A stretch of 64,000 nt of DNA from Enterobacter ludwigii (GCA_023023105.1 CP083824.1:310001-374000), one strand, 5' to 3'; numbered from the stretch's first letter, positions 39,451-49,276 are shown. Made by a program: numbers and translations. Notes: generated by a model from the letters alone, not told the origin.

Positions 39451-39603
39451 TTAGCCTGCGTTGCAGGCTAATTTCGCCGCCACCTCCTGATGTTCACTCT
39501 TTATTGTGAGTTCGCATAACTTACCGCGATTAATAAAGGTAAATATCACTATCGTCAGGCAAATAATAAAGACAATGCCTAACGCAGTTTTTAATGGCGT
39601 CAT
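39451..39603 (-). CDS. Hok/Gef-family small membrane toxin
   Basis: A 50-residue frame, MTPLKTALGIVFII and so on, with one membrane helix (about 6-24) followed by NRGKLCELTIKSEHQEVAAKLAC. The features LCEL, the E-VAA pattern near residues 40-43 and the paired cysteines match type I toxins HokA-HokE. AAGGAG lies 9 bases before ATG 39601-39603. The leader contains a hairpin and a short upstream frame, as expected for a hok mRNA controlled by a Sok-like antisense RNA. Toxin activity is inferred from family likeness. It lies between yjcO and fdhF. Confidence 0.82.
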   Translation of the reverse strand: MTPLKTALGIVFIICLTIVIFTFINRGKLCELTIKSEHQEVAAKLACNAG

Positions 39604-39765
39604 GCCTTTTACTCCTTGTGAAAACTAGAATAAGAGGCTACTCTCAACCTGTTGGTGTTGAGGGGTAGCCTCGGGTAAATGACGATTTCCCGGGGCTTTC
39701 CACTTTCTGTCCCTCAACAATGCTCAAGACAGAAAGTCTTAAGCACCCGCCGCACATCTTATCCC
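39604..39765 (-). promoter_or_regulatory. Structured hok-type mRNA leader with possible upstream peptide
   Basis: On the minus strand the hok leader folds into a hairpin between GAGGCTACCCCTCAAC and GTTGAGAGTAGCCTC (39633-39673 on +). A 37-codon frame beginning MCGGCLRLSV starts at 39755-39757 and ends inside this hairpin, a possible coupling peptide like Mok. On the + strand a -10-like TAGAAT at about 39626-39631 could start a Sok-like antisense RNA. These roles are inferred from known hok loci. Confidence 0.5.
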
Positions 39766-39872
39766 TCTGAATTAAAATGCAAAGATGTAATTCTTGTTTG
39801 CGTAAATTACATTATTTCTGCGAGCGGCTTTCCAGAATAATAATTGATATTTCGAATGCTTTAAGCGGAAAT

Positions 39873-39901
39873 AAAAAGGGAGTGAATATCTCACTCCCTT
39901 T
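39873..39901 (-). terminator. Rho-independent terminator of fdhF
   Basis: Stem AAAGGGAGTGA (39875-39885) with TCACTCCCTTT (39891-39901). The A-run at 39873-39877 gives the T-run for minus-strand transcripts. It lies 22 bp after the fdhF stop. Confidence 0.88.
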
Positions 39902-39923
39902 ATTCACTGATGAATTAACAGCT

Positions 39924-42071
39924 TCAACCCATTGCGCTTTCGCGCAGTCGGGCTTTCAGCTTGTTATATTCGTCGATGACATACTGTTCCGCAGCGTGCT
40001 GATCCGCAATTGGCTCCACGTTGACGGCGCAGTATTTATACTCCGGCGTTTTAGTTATCGGGCTTAAGTTCTCCGTCACCAGCTCGTTACAGGCGCCAAT
40101 CCACCACTGGTAGGTCATATAGACCGCACCTTTGTTAGGACGGTCGCTGACCTGCGCACGAGTAATGATTCGGCCTTTACGAGAGTTCACCCACACCAGC
40201 GCTTCATCCTCAATACCGAGACGGTCAGCGTCGGCGGTGTTGATCTGCGCATAGCCTGGTTCATCCGCCAGTGCCGCCAGCGCGGCACAGTTGCCCGTCA
40301 TGGAACGACAGGAGTAGTGGCCAACTTCACGCACGGTGGAAAGCACCATCGGATACTCATCGGTGAGTTTGTCGATAGGGGCGACCCAGTCACACGTGAA
40401 GAATTGTGCCAGTCCGTTCGGGGTGTCGAATTTCTCTTTGAAGAGATACGACGTGCCCTGATCAGCCTCTGACTCATCCCGGCATGGCCACTGGATATAC
40501 CCCAGTTCACCCATTTTTTCGTAAGTGGCACCAAAGAAATCCGGGCACAGATGACGCAGCTCGTCCCAGATCTCCTGAGTGTTGTTGTAGTGCATTGGGT
40601 AGCCCATGCGGGTGGCGATTTCGCTGATGATCTGCCAGTCCGTTTTCAGATCCCACTTCGGCTCTACCGCTTTAAAGAAGCGCTGGAAGCCACGGTCTGC
40701 TGCCGTATAGACACCTTCATGCTCACCCCAGGACGTTGACGGTAGAATCACATCCGCCGCTGCCGCGGTTTTGGTCATAAAGATATCCTGGACAATCACC
40801 AGCTCCAGGTCCTCAAACCCTTTGCGCACCGCAGACAGCTCGGCGTCGGTCTGGAGCGGATCTTCGCCCATGATGTAGGCCGCACGCACTTCGCCGTGCG
40901 CCGCGCGGTGCGGCAGCTCGCTGATGCGATACCCGGTGTGTTCCGGCAGGCTTTCCACGCCCCAGGCCTTCGCGAACTTGGCGCGGTTCTCCGGGAATTT
41001 CACGTACTGATAGCCCGGATAGGTATCCGGCAGTGCACCCATATCACACGCGCCCTGCACGTTATTCTGCCCACGCACCGGGTTGACGCCAACGTGCGCC
41101 TTACCGAGATTCCCCGTCAGCATGGCGAGGCTGGTCAGAGAACGCACGGTTTCCACCCCCTGGTAGAACTGGGTCACGCCCATGCCCCACAGGATCGCGG
41201 CGGTTTTCGCCCCGGCATACATCCGTGCCGCCTGGCGGATCTCCTGCGCGCTGACGCCGGTTATCGCTTCTACCGACTCTGGCGTATAGACTTCGACAAT
41301 TTTCCGGTACTCGTCAAAGCCTTCCGTACGGGTGGCGACAAACGCCTGGTCGTACAGGTTCTCCTCAATAATGACGTGCCCCATTGCGTTCAACAGCGCG
41401 ATGTTCGAACCGTTTTTCAATGCAATGTGCATATCGGCAATGCGCGCGGTTTCAATTTTGCGCGGATCGCAGACGATGATCTTCGCCCCATTCTGTTTGG
41501 CGCGAATAACATGGTTCGCGACGATAGGGTGAGAATCCGCCGGGTTATAGCCGAAAATAAACACGAGATCGGTATTATCTATCTCGTTGATCGCATTACT
41601 CATTGCGCCGTTACCGACCGACTGGTGCAGACCTGCAACCGATGGGCCGTGTCAGACGCGAGCGCAGCAGTCGACGTTATTGGTACCAATAACGGCGCGC
41701 GCGAATTTCTGCATTACATAGTTCGTTTCATTTCCCGTCCCACGTGAGGAACCGGTGGTCTGAATGGCATCAGGGCCGTATTTGGCCTTAATGGCACTCA
41801 GGCGTGAGGCGACGTAATCCAGCGCCTCATTCCAGGAGACGGATTCCAGCTTGCCACCGCGCTCGCGGCGGATCATAGGGGTTTTCAGGCGCGGGGTGAG
41901 GATTTGAGTATCGTTAATAAAATCCCAGCCGTAGTAACCTTTCAGGCACAGCGTGCCCTGATTGGTTTTCCCCTGCGCGGCCTCCGCCCGGACGATTTTG
42001 CCGTTATCGACCACCAGGTGAATTTTGCAACCTGAGGCACAATAAGGGCAAACCGTGACGACTTTTTTCAT
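39924..42071 (-). CDS. fdhF: Formate dehydrogenase H (selenoprotein) FdhF
   Basis: Molybdopterin and [4Fe-4S] enzyme that oxidises formate to CO2 in the formate hydrogenlyase complex, on the cytosolic side of the membrane. 715 residues with selenocysteine 140 coded by TGA (TCA at 41652-41654 on +), between CCARV and HGPSVAGLHQ. It must be read through. Cluster cysteines CPYCASGC and later CLKG are present. ATG 42069-42071 matches the E. coli start. Regulation by sigma54/FhlA is expected, and a -24/-12 promoter is seen upstream. Confidence 0.96.
41617..41654 (-). promoter_or_regulatory. SECIS element for selenocysteine 140 of fdhF
   Basis: Just after the TGA, the minus strand forms the stem-loop whose upper part is GGTTGCAGGTCTGCACC, with the GGTCT loop recognised by SelB. 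It matches the E. coli fdhF SECIS almost base for base. Confidence 0.92.
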
Positions 42072-42109
42072 CAGTCTGCTCCAGTTAATCGAATCTTTCG
42101 CACCCACTA

Positions 42110-42125
42110 TGCAGCTTCTATGCCA
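42110..42125 (-). promoter_or_regulatory. Sigma54 promoter of fdhF
   Basis: On the minus strand TGGCATA-N4-CTGCA (42125 to 42110) fits TGGCAC-N5-TTGCW, about 39 bp upstream of the fdhF start. FhlA-binding sequences should lie further upstream in the 256-bp gap before the response-regulator gene. No exact FhlA palindrome was recognised there. Confidence 0.75.
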
Positions 42126-42327
42126 TGTTTTTTATATGGGTATACCCAGACTTTACGGCCCATTTGCAGTGAAAACCCTGACGAAAAGCAGCCAATCGTC
42201 AAAATTGACGTGTCGACAGGGCAGCGGATGTGACATGGGTTGAATTTTCGTGACTGAAAAAACTATTTGACTGGAGCCGACGGCAGAATGGTTCAGACTT
42301 AAAATAATCCCCTGACGGAAGCATGCG

Positions 42328-43059
42328 ATGAAACCGGCGATTCTGGTGGTTGATGACGATATTGCAGTCTGCGAACTGCTTCAGGATGTGCTGAGTGAGC
42401 ACGTCTTTAGTGTGCTGGTCTGCCATAACGGCCAGGATGCCCTGAACCGTGTTCATCAGGAGCCGAATATTGCCCTGGTTCTGCTGGATATGATGCTGCC
42501 GGATATCAACGGTCTGCAGGTTTTGCTGCAGCTGCAAAAGCAGCGTCCGGCGCTACCGGTGGTCATGTTAACCGGGCTGGGCAGTGAGTCAGACGTGGTG
42601 GTGGGGCTGGAGATGGGGGCCGACGATTATATTGGCAAGCCGTTTAACCCGCGTGTTGTGGTCGCCCGCGTTAAAGCCGTGCTGCGTCGAACGGGCGTGC
42701 TGGCCGCAGACGTTCCCGTGCCGAGTGTAGAGGGGATTACCTTTAACGGCTGGACGCTGGATACCGCGCGCTGTGAACTGAGCGATCCTAACCGTAACAC
42801 CGTGCCCTTAACGCAGGGCGAGTACGGCTTGCTGCTGGCACTTACGCAAAATGCTCGCCGGGTACTGAGCCGTGATCAATTGCTTGAGTTGACCCACAGC
42901 GAAAGCGCCGAGGTCTTTGACCGCACTATTGATGTGTTAATCATGCGCCTGCGACGGAAAATCGAGGCCAATCCGCACCAGCCTGCACTCATTAAAACCA
43001 TCCGTGGACTGGGCTACGTTTTTGCCACCGACGTCTCTCACAGCGAAAAAGCGGCCTAG
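42328..43059 (+). CDS. OmpR-family response regulator of the sugar island
   Basis: 243 residues: receiver domain (about 1-120) with phospho-acceptor Asp54 in LLDMMLP, acidic pair Asp10-Asp11 and Lys104 in GKPF, then a winged-helix output domain (about 130-236) ending TIRGLGYVF. The cognate kinase is probably the hybrid kinase at 49277, the only one in the island, with the sugar operon lying between the two. Its stop shares bases with the convergent kinase gene (CTAG). Targets are likely the operon promoter near 49.2 kb. Confidence 0.85.
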   Translation: MKPAILVVDDDIAVCELLQDVLSEHVFSVLVCHNGQDALNRVHQEPNIALVLLDMMLPDINGLQVLLQLQKQRPALPVVMLTGLGSESDVVVGLEMGADDYIGKPFNPRVVVARVKAVLRRTGVLAADVPVPSVEGITFNGWTLDTARCELSDPNRNTVPLTQGEYGLLLALTQNARRVLSRDQLLELTHSESAEVFDRTIDVLIMRLRRKIEANPHQPALIKTIRGLGYVFATDVSHSEKAA

Positions 43060-44060
43060 GTATTCTCTTTAATAAACAGCTGCAACTCGGCCAGCGTTTT
43101 CGCGCCGTCAATCGCATTGGCGGCCAGCAGGCTTGCCCGCGCGCAGGCGTGTGCCAGATAAATACTGTCCGTTAGCGACAACGATTCATGGCAGCCGTAT
43201 AAAAAGCCCGCACAAAAGGCATCTCCCGCGCCAACGCTGCCGATGATCTGTTCCTGTTCCAGCAACCATGACGGGATCCAGCGGCCTTGCTCACCCGGCG
43301 CTTCACCCCATGCGCCTTCCGGGCAGTGGATCACCACGCGCTGACGAACGCCAGATGCCAGCAGTTGAGAAGCGGCCTGGGCAATATGGGTAATGTGCAG
43401 TGCATCATGCTCGTCACGCATCTCCAGCCCGCTAAACTCTCCGGCTTCCAGCTCGTTAATCACCAGATAATCGAGATGGCGAAGGGCAGGGAGCACCAGC
43501 GGCTGGTAGCGCGGGTCGCCCTTGCGGGACACCAGATCGAGCGACGTTTCATACCCCTGGTCGCGCATTTGCGCCAGCAGCCGCGCGCTACGGGTGCCAA
43601 ACTCGTCATCCGGCATGTCCAGGCTGTCGAGCAACAGCAAATAACCGAGATGGAAGATCTTCATCGATCCGTCTAAACGATCGAAGGCGGGAAGATCCAG
43701 CAGACGGTTTGCCCCTGGCGAGTGGAAAAAGGTGCGCTGTCCGCTGGGATCGGTCATGACCTGCGACATGGAGGTCGGTGCAAAGGTGGTGCGCTGTACG
43801 CGCTGACGGTTGACGTGGTACTGGTCGAGCATTGCCAGAATGTAGTCCCCGTCGCTATCTTCACCAATCAGTCCCACGGCCTGCAGCGGCAGGCCAACGT
43901 GCATTTTCGCCAGTGTCAGAAGGACGTTGAGCGGCGCGCCGCCGGTGGAACGTTCGCTGTGGGTAATTTCTGCCAGCCAGCCGCGTTCTGGCCACTGCAC
44001 GATCTGATGGACGTGATCCACCAGCATATTGCCCGCAGCGATAATCCCTTTGCGTTCCAT
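43056..44060 (-). CDS. PfkB-family carbohydrate kinase
   Basis: Ribokinase/PfkB-type sugar kinase of 334 residues: N-terminal signature STGGAPLNV (38-46) and C-terminal signature SVGAGDAF with catalytic Asp280. The substrate is not determined. In this operon it probably phosphorylates the ketose formed by the isomerase, possibly at C1 as in ketohexokinase, before aldolase cleavage. Last gene of the six-gene operon; its ATG overlaps the aldolase stop by one base. Confidence 0.87.
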   Translation of the reverse strand: MERKGIIAAGNMLVDHVHQIVQWPERGWLAEITHSERSTGGAPLNVLLTLAKMHVGLPLQAVGLIGEDSDGDYILAMLDQYHVNRQRVQRTTFAPTSMSQVMTDPSGQRTFFHSPGANRLLDLPAFDRLDGSMKIFHLGYLLLLDSLDMPDDEFGTRSARLLAQMRDQGYETSLDLVSRKGDPRYQPLVLPALRHLDYLVINELEAGEFSGLEMRDEHDALHITHIAQAASQLLASGVRQRVVIHCPEGAWGEAPGEQGRWIPSWLLEQEQIIGSVGAGDAFCAGFLYGCHESLSLTDSIYLAHACARASLLAANAIDGAKTLAELQLFIKENT

Positions 44061-44923
44061 TATGCCTGCCCCGCGCTGCCAAAGATGCGCATCTGTTCTG
44101 CGACCGTATCGGAAATCGCCTCTTCTATACTCAGCAACAGTTCGGCAAACTCGTCATAAAGTGGCTGGCGTTTTGCCATACGCTGCTCAACGGCGGACAG
44201 AGCCGCTTGCGACATCCCGGTGTAGAAATTGATTTTATGAATGCCCAGTTCGATGGCGCGACGAAAATCGGCATCGCTAATCCCGGAACCTCCATGCAGC
44301 ACCAGCGGCAGACCCGTCTGCTGGCGAATCGCATCCAGGCGTGGGAAGTCGAGTTTCGGCTCGCCTTTGTATTTGCCATGTGCATTACCAATGGCGACGG
44401 CCAGGGCATCAATACCCGTCAGATCGACAAATTCGCGTGCCAGTTGCGGATCAGTAAAAAAGGCTTCATCCGCATGCCCATACAACGCGCCGCCTTCGTC
44501 ACCGCCAACCGCGCCCAACTCAGCCTCCACCGACACCCCCACCGCGTGGCACATCTTCACGACTTCCCGCGTCTGGCGAATGTTTTCCTCGTAACTCAAC
44601 GCGGAGCCGTCGAACATCACCGAACTGAACCCTAAACGCAGGGCGCGCACCACTGCCTCGAAGTGCAGACCGTGGTCGAGGTTAAGGACCACGGGAATAT
44701 CGTGGCGAGCGGCCTCGAACTTAACCGCTTCGACAAGCGAATCCAGCGACACATACTTAAAATGCACTTCGGCGATGTTGATGATAAACGGCGATCGTTC
44801 CTGCCTGGCGGCGGCAAACAACGCACGCAGGAAATGGGAGTCGAGTACGTTAAACGCACCCAGTGCGTAGCGGTGCTCTCTGGCGTGCTCAAGACCGTCG
44901 GCAAGAGAAATCAATGGCATCAT
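44060..44923 (-). CDS. Class II ketose-phosphate aldolase (GatY/KbaY/Fba type)
   Basis: Zinc aldolase of 287 residues. Zinc ligands His84 (NLDHG), His182 (NAHGKYKG) and His210 (LHGGSG), with catalytic Asp83, are all present. Related to tagatose- and fructose-bisphosphate aldolases, which split ketose phosphates to dihydroxyacetone phosphate plus an aldehyde. The exact substrate is unknown. Two ATG codons are in tandem; the second (44918-44920) is better spaced from GGAG and may be the true start. Confidence 0.85.
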   Translation of the reverse strand: MMPLISLADGLEHAREHRYALGAFNVLDSHFLRALFAAARQERSPFIINIAEVHFKYVSLDSLVEAVKFEAARHDIPVVLNLDHGLHFEAVVRALRLGFSSVMFDGSALSYEENIRQTREVVKMCHAVGVSVEAELGAVGGDEGGALYGHADEAFFTDPQLAREFVDLTGIDALAVAIGNAHGKYKGEPKLDFPRLDAIRQQTGLPLVLHGGSGISDADFRRAIELGIHKINFYTGMSQAALSAVEQRMAKRQPLYDEFAELLLSIEEAISDTVAEQMRIFGSAGQA

Positions 44924-44930
44924 TCACTCC

Positions 44931-45617
44931 TTAAATTCGAAACAGGCTGTACTCGTTGCACAACACCAGTACCGCCGGTTCGTCTTCTTCAATACTGTTG
45001 TAGCGCGCAATGGGCTGCAGAAAATGGTTATCGTGTTCGTCATCGTTCACGGATGACACTTCGCCCACCAGAACGTCGCCAAACCCGCGTTCGCCCCAGA
45101 AACTGTGGTACAGACCGGGCGTGAGACAGATGCTTTCCCCTGGTGTGAGGCGCAACTGGCTACCGGGCGCGTGGGTCTGTCGACAGCCGTCGACGGTGAC
45201 CGTCACATCGGTATTTTCGGTCTCTTCATGCCCTCCGGCATTCCACAACTCTATGATCAGATTTCCGCCGCCCCGGTTGATGATGTCTTCCCGCTTGCGC
45301 CAGTGGAAATGCATCGGCGTGACCTGGCCGTCTCGCACGTGCATGATTTTTTCTGCGTAGCATTTTTCATACGGCACCCCGTTGGGGGAGCCATTGCGCA
45401 GAGTAAACAGCGTCAGGCCCTGGGCGGCAAAATTGTTGCCACCGAATGCCGTCACGTCCCAGCCGAGCCTGAGGTCGAACACTTCCTGCCATGCGGTCTG
45501 GTCAAGCTGCTGCCATTTTGTTGGCGGAAAGCTGGCAAAAGGGGGGAGGTGCACATCGTGCATGGAGAAAAACTGCCGCGTGTGGCCGAGGATTTCGTTG
45601 ATGTCGGAGCGTTTCAT
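44931..45617 (-). CDS. D-lyxose/D-mannose-type sugar isomerase (cupin fold)
   Basis: 228-residue protein of the D-lyxose ketol-isomerase family, which converts D-lyxose to D-xylulose and D-mannose to D-fructose. The metal site His103, His105 (MHFHWRK), Glu110 and His171 (YHSFWG) is complete. ATG 45615-45617 follows AAGGAG. A longer frame upstream runs into a dispersed repeat and is rejected. It lies between the binding-protein and aldolase genes, so it should act on the imported sugar. The natural substrate is not proven. Confidence 0.85.
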   Translation of the reverse strand: MKRSDINEILGHTRQFFSMHDVHLPPFASFPPTKWQQLDQTAWQEVFDLRLGWDVTAFGGNNFAAQGLTLFTLRNGSPNGVPYEKCYAEKIMHVRDGQVTPMHFHWRKREDIINRGGGNLIIELWNAGGHEETENTDVTVTVDGCRQTHAPGSQLRLTPGESICLTPGLYHSFWGERGFGDVLVGEVSSVNDDEHDNHFLQPIARYNSIEEDEPAVLVLCNEYSLFRI

Positions 45618-45638
45618 GGGGACTCCTTGAAAACAGTT

Positions 45639-45659
45639 CCCTCTCCCAATGGGAGAGGG
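45639..45659. repeat. Dispersed CCCTCTCCC palindromic repeat, copy 3 (core only)
   Basis: CCCTCTCCC-AAT-GGGAGAGGG without the TTAGGGTGAGGG tail. It lies between the isomerase and binding-protein genes inside the operon. Confidence 0.8.
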
Positions 45660-45666
45660 AAAAGGG

Positions 45667-46608
45667 TTACTTAACCGTCCATCCCTTATAGGTTCCGACA
45701 TTCTTTTTATCGATCATCGTCACCGGGATCAGCACAGGCGCTTTCGGTGCAGGCTTGCCCTGTAATATGTCATAGCCGATCTCCACCGCTTTTGCCGCCA
45801 TCACCTGCGGATCTTGCGCTGGGGTCGCCACAAACAGGGAGTTTTCCCGCTTCAGCGCTTCTTCACCGTCCGGGCTACCATCCACGCCAACGATAAAGAA
45901 CTCGCTGCGTTGTGCCTGTTTGGCTGCCAGATCGGCACCGATCGCGGTGGGATCGTTAATCGCGAACACGCCGTCGATCTTCGGATTGGCGGCCAGTAAG
46001 GAGGTCATCACTTCCAGCCCACCCTCACGGCTGCCTTTGGCGTTCTGGTTATCTGAGAGCACCTTGATATCCGGATGTTTTTTGAATTCTGTCTGACAAC
46101 CTTCCACGCGGTTCTGTACCGCTGACACCGGTGGCCCGTTGATGATCACCACATTGCCTTTACCTTTCAGGCGGTCGGTTATGTACTTACAGGCCATTTC
46201 GCCTGCCTGGGTGTTATCGGAGGTGATGGTGGCATCTGCCCCTTCCGCTGCCACGTCAACCGCGACCACCACGATCCCGGCGTCCTTCGCGCGTTTTACC
46301 GCCGGGCCGATACCTTTGGAGTCCGCCGCGTTAAGGATGATCATGTCCACTTTGGCGGCAATAAAGTTGTCGATCTGCGCCACCTGCTGACCCAGATCGT
46401 AACCGCTGGAGACCAGCGTGACTTTAACGTTATCCCCCGCCAGTTTGCGCGCTTCCAGCTCGGCACCTTTGGTGATCTGCACGAAGAACGGGTTAGCCAG
46501 GTCACCCACCGTCACACCGATGGACTTCAAATCTTTCGCCTGCGCAAACGGCGTTGCGGCAAGCAGTGCGCCAGCACAGAGCGCGGTCACTAACGGTTTC
46601 AAACGCAT
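45667..46608 (-). CDS. Sugar ABC transporter, periplasmic binding protein
   Basis: 313 residues with a signal peptide (hydrophobic 8-20, probable cut after Ala24). Type I periplasmic binding fold of the ribose/allose class, as seen in GVTVGDLANPFFVQITKGAE and FAINDPTAIGADLA. It delivers a sugar to the permease below. It may also present the sugar to the TorS-like kinase at 49277, an inference. Upstream GAGGAAG supports ATG 46606-46608. Confidence 0.9.
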   Translation of the reverse strand: MRLKPLVTALCAGALLAATPFAQAKDLKSIGVTVGDLANPFFVQITKGAELEARKLAGDNVKVTLVSSGYDLGQQVAQIDNFIAAKVDMIILNAADSKGIGPAVKRAKDAGIVVVAVDVAAEGADATITSDNTQAGEMACKYITDRLKGKGNVVIINGPPVSAVQNRVEGCQTEFKKHPDIKVLSDNQNAKGSREGGLEVMTSLLAANPKIDGVFAINDPTAIGADLAAKQAQRSEFFIVGVDGSPDGEEALKRENSLFVATPAQDPQVMAAKAVEIGYDILQGKPAPKAPVLIPVTMIDKKNVGTYKGWTVK

Positions 46609-46638
46609 CTTTTCTTCCTCGCTTGTAGGGTATTGTTG

Positions 46639-47634
46639 TTATGCACTTTGATGGTGTCGGGTACGGTATTTGTCGATCAGCACCGCAATGATGATCACCG
46701 CCCCTTTGATCACCAGTTGCCAGAAGTAGGAGACGCCCATTAGCGTCATGCCGTTGTTGAGGGTGGCGATGATCAGCGCACCTACCAGCGTGCCGGTGAT
46801 CGTGCCGATCCCGCCGACAAAGCTGGTACCACCGAGGATCACTGCCGCAATTGCATCCAGCTCATAACCCATGCCCAGATTGCCGTTGGCGCTGTAAAGT
46901 CGCGATGCGCTCATTACCCCGCCCAGGCCCGAGAGCAGACCGCTCATGCCGTACACAAACAGCAGTACCATCCAGACCTTAATACCGGTCAGTCGTGCTG
47001 CCTGCATGTTGCCGCCGACCGCGTAGATGTGAACCCCAAGCGTGGTGCGGCGCAGGATAAACCAGCACACCGCAATCACTGCCAGGGCGATCACCACCAG
47101 CCAGGGAATGGGGCCGAGATAGTTATTACCGATCCACTCAAAATTGATGTTTGAGTTAATGACCGTTGTGCCGTCGGCCAGCAGATAGGCCGCGCCGCGC
47201 AGCGCGGTATAGGTCCCGAGCGTGACGATAAAGGGCGGTAACCCGGCAAAGGCCACCAGCGCGCCGTTGAACAGCCCCAGCACCATGCCGAGCATCAGGG
47301 CCGCCGGAATAGAGAGCATGGCAAATTCCGGGATAAGCGAGACCACCATCGCCGCTACCGCCGTGGTGCCCAGAATCGAGCCCACGGAGAGGTCAATCCC
47401 GCCGGTTAAGATGATGAATGTCATCCCTGCCGCCAGCACGATGTTGATTGAGGCCTGACGGGTAATGTTGAGCAGGTTGCTCTCGGTGAAGAAGTTAGGG
47501 GCGATAAAACCAAATACCGCCACAATCAGGATTAAAATCGGCAAAATACCGACCGTTTGCATCAGATCGCTCATCAGCATTTTTTTGGCGGAGGCGGATT
47601 TCGCCACCTGCTGCGGATGGGTAGGAGTTGTCAT
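46639..47634 (-). CDS. Sugar ABC transporter, permease
   Basis: RbsC/AlsC-type inner-membrane permease of 331 residues with about ten helices. Family stretches [19 protein letters not shown] and [21 protein letters not shown] are present. Its ATG overlaps the ATPase stop by 4 bp. A paralogue, AlsC, lies 6 kb away. The two differ enough to exclude a recent duplication. Confidence 0.92.
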   Translation of the reverse strand: MTTPTHPQQVAKSASAKKMLMSDLMQTVGILPILILIVAVFGFIAPNFFTESNLLNITRQASINIVLAAGMTFIILTGGIDLSVGSILGTTAVAAMVVSLIPEFAMLSIPAALMLGMVLGLFNGALVAFAGLPPFIVTLGTYTALRGAAYLLADGTTVINSNINFEWIGNNYLGPIPWLVVIALAVIAVCWFILRRTTLGVHIYAVGGNMQAARLTGIKVWMVLLFVYGMSGLLSGLGGVMSASRLYSANGNLGMGYELDAIAAVILGGTSFVGGIGTITGTLVGALIIATLNNGMTLMGVSYFWQLVIKGAVIIIAVLIDKYRTRHHQSA

Positions 47635-49151
47635 GATTGCACCGCCTGATGATGAGTGTCGTTCACGCCGGTTGCCAGCGTCATAATGTTTTCCTGAGAG
47701 ATGTCGCGCCCGTGGAGTTCACCCGCAATGCTGCCTTCACGCATGACGTACACCCGGTCACTCATGCCCACCACTTCCGGCAGTTCGCTGGAGATCATCA
47801 AAATCGCCACGCCCTTGCGCGCCATCTGGTTCATGATGCGGTAGATCTCGCTTTTCGCGCCGACGTCCACGCCGCGTGTTGGTTCGTCCAGAATCAGAAT
47901 GCGCGGGCCGATTGCTACCCAGCGGGAGATCAGCAGTTTTTGCTGGTTACCGCCTGATAGCCCACCAGCGCGCACCTGAGAATGGGGCACGCGGATGTTA
48001 AGCAGGGCGATGGCGTCATCGGAAATGGACTGTGCTTTTTTGCGGTTAAGCATGCCGAAGGTTGCGTCGCGCTCCAGCGTGGCCATGGTGATGTTCTCCT
48101 GCGCCGCCAGCTCCAGGAACAACCCCTGTTCCTTGCGGTTTTCAGTGAGAAAACCGATCCCGTTTTCAATTGCCGCACGCGGGGAGTGGATCACTACCGG
48201 CTCGCCATCAACTTCAATCATGCCGCCTGTGGCTTTGCGCGCGCCGAAGATCAGTTGTGCCAGTTCGGAGCGGCCAGCCCCCACCAGGCCCGCCAGACCG
48301 ACAATCTCCCCTGAACGTACCTGCAGGCTGCAAGGCTGTACTTTTTTACCGTCGGTGAGGTGGTGAACGTTGAGACGCGGGCTGCCGAGTGGAATATCCC
48401 GTTCTTTGTTAAACAGATCGCTTAAGGGACGACCGACCATCATCTTCACCAGCTCAGAGGCGTTCAGTTTGTCGCGGGTCAGGCTGCCGACGTACTGCCC
48501 GTCACGCAGAACGCTGACGCGGTCGGAGAGTTCGTACACTTCCGCCATCCGATGGCTGATATAGATGATGGCCATTCCTTCATCGCGCAGGCGCAAAATC
48601 AGCTCAAACAGGCGATGGGTTTCTCGTGAGGAGAGGGCCGCGGTGGGTTCATCCATCACCAGAATGCGGCTGTTGCGGTGCAGTGCGCGGGCTATTTCCA
48701 CCTGCTGCTGCTCGGCAATGGTCAGCTTCATCACCAGGTCGGTGGCGTTAAAATGTGCGCCAAGGCGCTCAATCACAGCCTGCGCCTGAGCAGCCATCTC
48801 TTTGCGCTGTACCAGCCCGCCCCGCGACAACTCGCTGCCAAGAAAGATGTTTTCGGCGACGGTCAGATTGGGCGCTAGCTGCATCTCCTGATAAATCAGG
48901 GTAATGCCTGCGGCCAGCGCATCTTTTGGCCCCTTGATGTGAAACGGCTGACCGTCGATCAGGATCTCACCGCTGGTGGCGGTATAGGCTCCCGCGAGGA
49001 TCTTCATCAGCGTGCTTTTCCCCGCACCGTTTTCACCCATCAGCGCGTGGATCTCACCGGGGAAGACCGTCAAATCCACACCCTTGAGCGCGCGGAAATT
49101 GCCAAACGTCTTGGCAATGTGACGCATCTCTAATACCGGGGTTCTGCTCAT
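47631..49151 (-). CDS. Sugar ABC transporter, double ATP-binding protein
   Basis: 506 residues with two ABC domains, as in RbsA/AlsA. The first has Walker [10 protein letters not shown] (about 38) and a divergent signature [13 protein letters not shown]. The second has a degenerate Walker [10 protein letters not shown], a normal LSGGNQQK signature and [12 protein letters not shown]. First gene of the operon, transcribed away from the hybrid kinase gene across a 125-bp control region. Confidence 0.92.
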   Translation of the reverse strand: MSRTPVLEMRHIAKTFGNFRALKGVDLTVFPGEIHALMGENGAGKSTLMKILAGAYTATSGEILIDGQPFHIKGPKDALAAGITLIYQEMQLAPNLTVAENIFLGSELSRGGLVQRKEMAAQAQAVIERLGAHFNATDLVMKLTIAEQQQVEIARALHRNSRILVMDEPTAALSSRETHRLFELILRLRDEGMAIIYISHRMAEVYELSDRVSVLRDGQYVGSLTRDKLNASELVKMMVGRPLSDLFNKERDIPLGSPRLNVHHLTDGKKVQPCSLQVRSGEIVGLAGLVGAGRSELAQLIFGARKATGGMIEVDGEPVVIHSPRAAIENGIGFLTENRKEQGLFLELAAQENITMATLERDATFGMLNRKKAQSISDDAIALLNIRVPHSQVRAGGLSGGNQQKLLISRWVAIGPRILILDEPTRGVDVGAKSEIYRIMNQMARKGVAILMISSELPEVVGMSDRVYVMREGSIAGELHGRDISQENIMTLATGVNDTHHQAVQS

Positions 49152-49159
49152 GGCGGATC

Positions 49160-49250
49160 TCCTGTGAATGTCGATATCTGCACTTCATCACAGGTGCGTA
49201 AATGCAAAATGTCAGAAGCCGTTCATATTTGTCATAGTTATGAATAGCTA
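49160..49250. promoter_or_regulatory. Divergent control region of the sugar operon and its kinase
   Basis: Two inverted repeats stand in the 125-bp gap: CCTGTGA (49161-49167) with TCACAGG (49188-49194), and TTCATA (49222-49227) with TATGAA (49239-49244). They are candidate binding sites for the response regulator or a global regulator. The first pair is too widely spaced for CRP. Confidence 0.4.
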
Positions 49251-49276
49251 ATGTCGATCACAGTTACGGAGCTAAC

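Noticed and set aside
40896..41747. Long open frame (283 codons) antisense to fdhF
   Set aside because: Shadow frame. fdhF on the other strand is clearly conserved and complete.
39924..42071. fdhF as a pseudogene split by a stop codon
   Set aside because: The TGA is selenocysteine 140 with a matching SECIS; both halves align without loss.
49161..49194. CRP site from TGTGA and TCACA in the sugar-operon promoter
   Set aside because: The half-sites are about 20 bp apart instead of 6, so they cannot form a CRP site.
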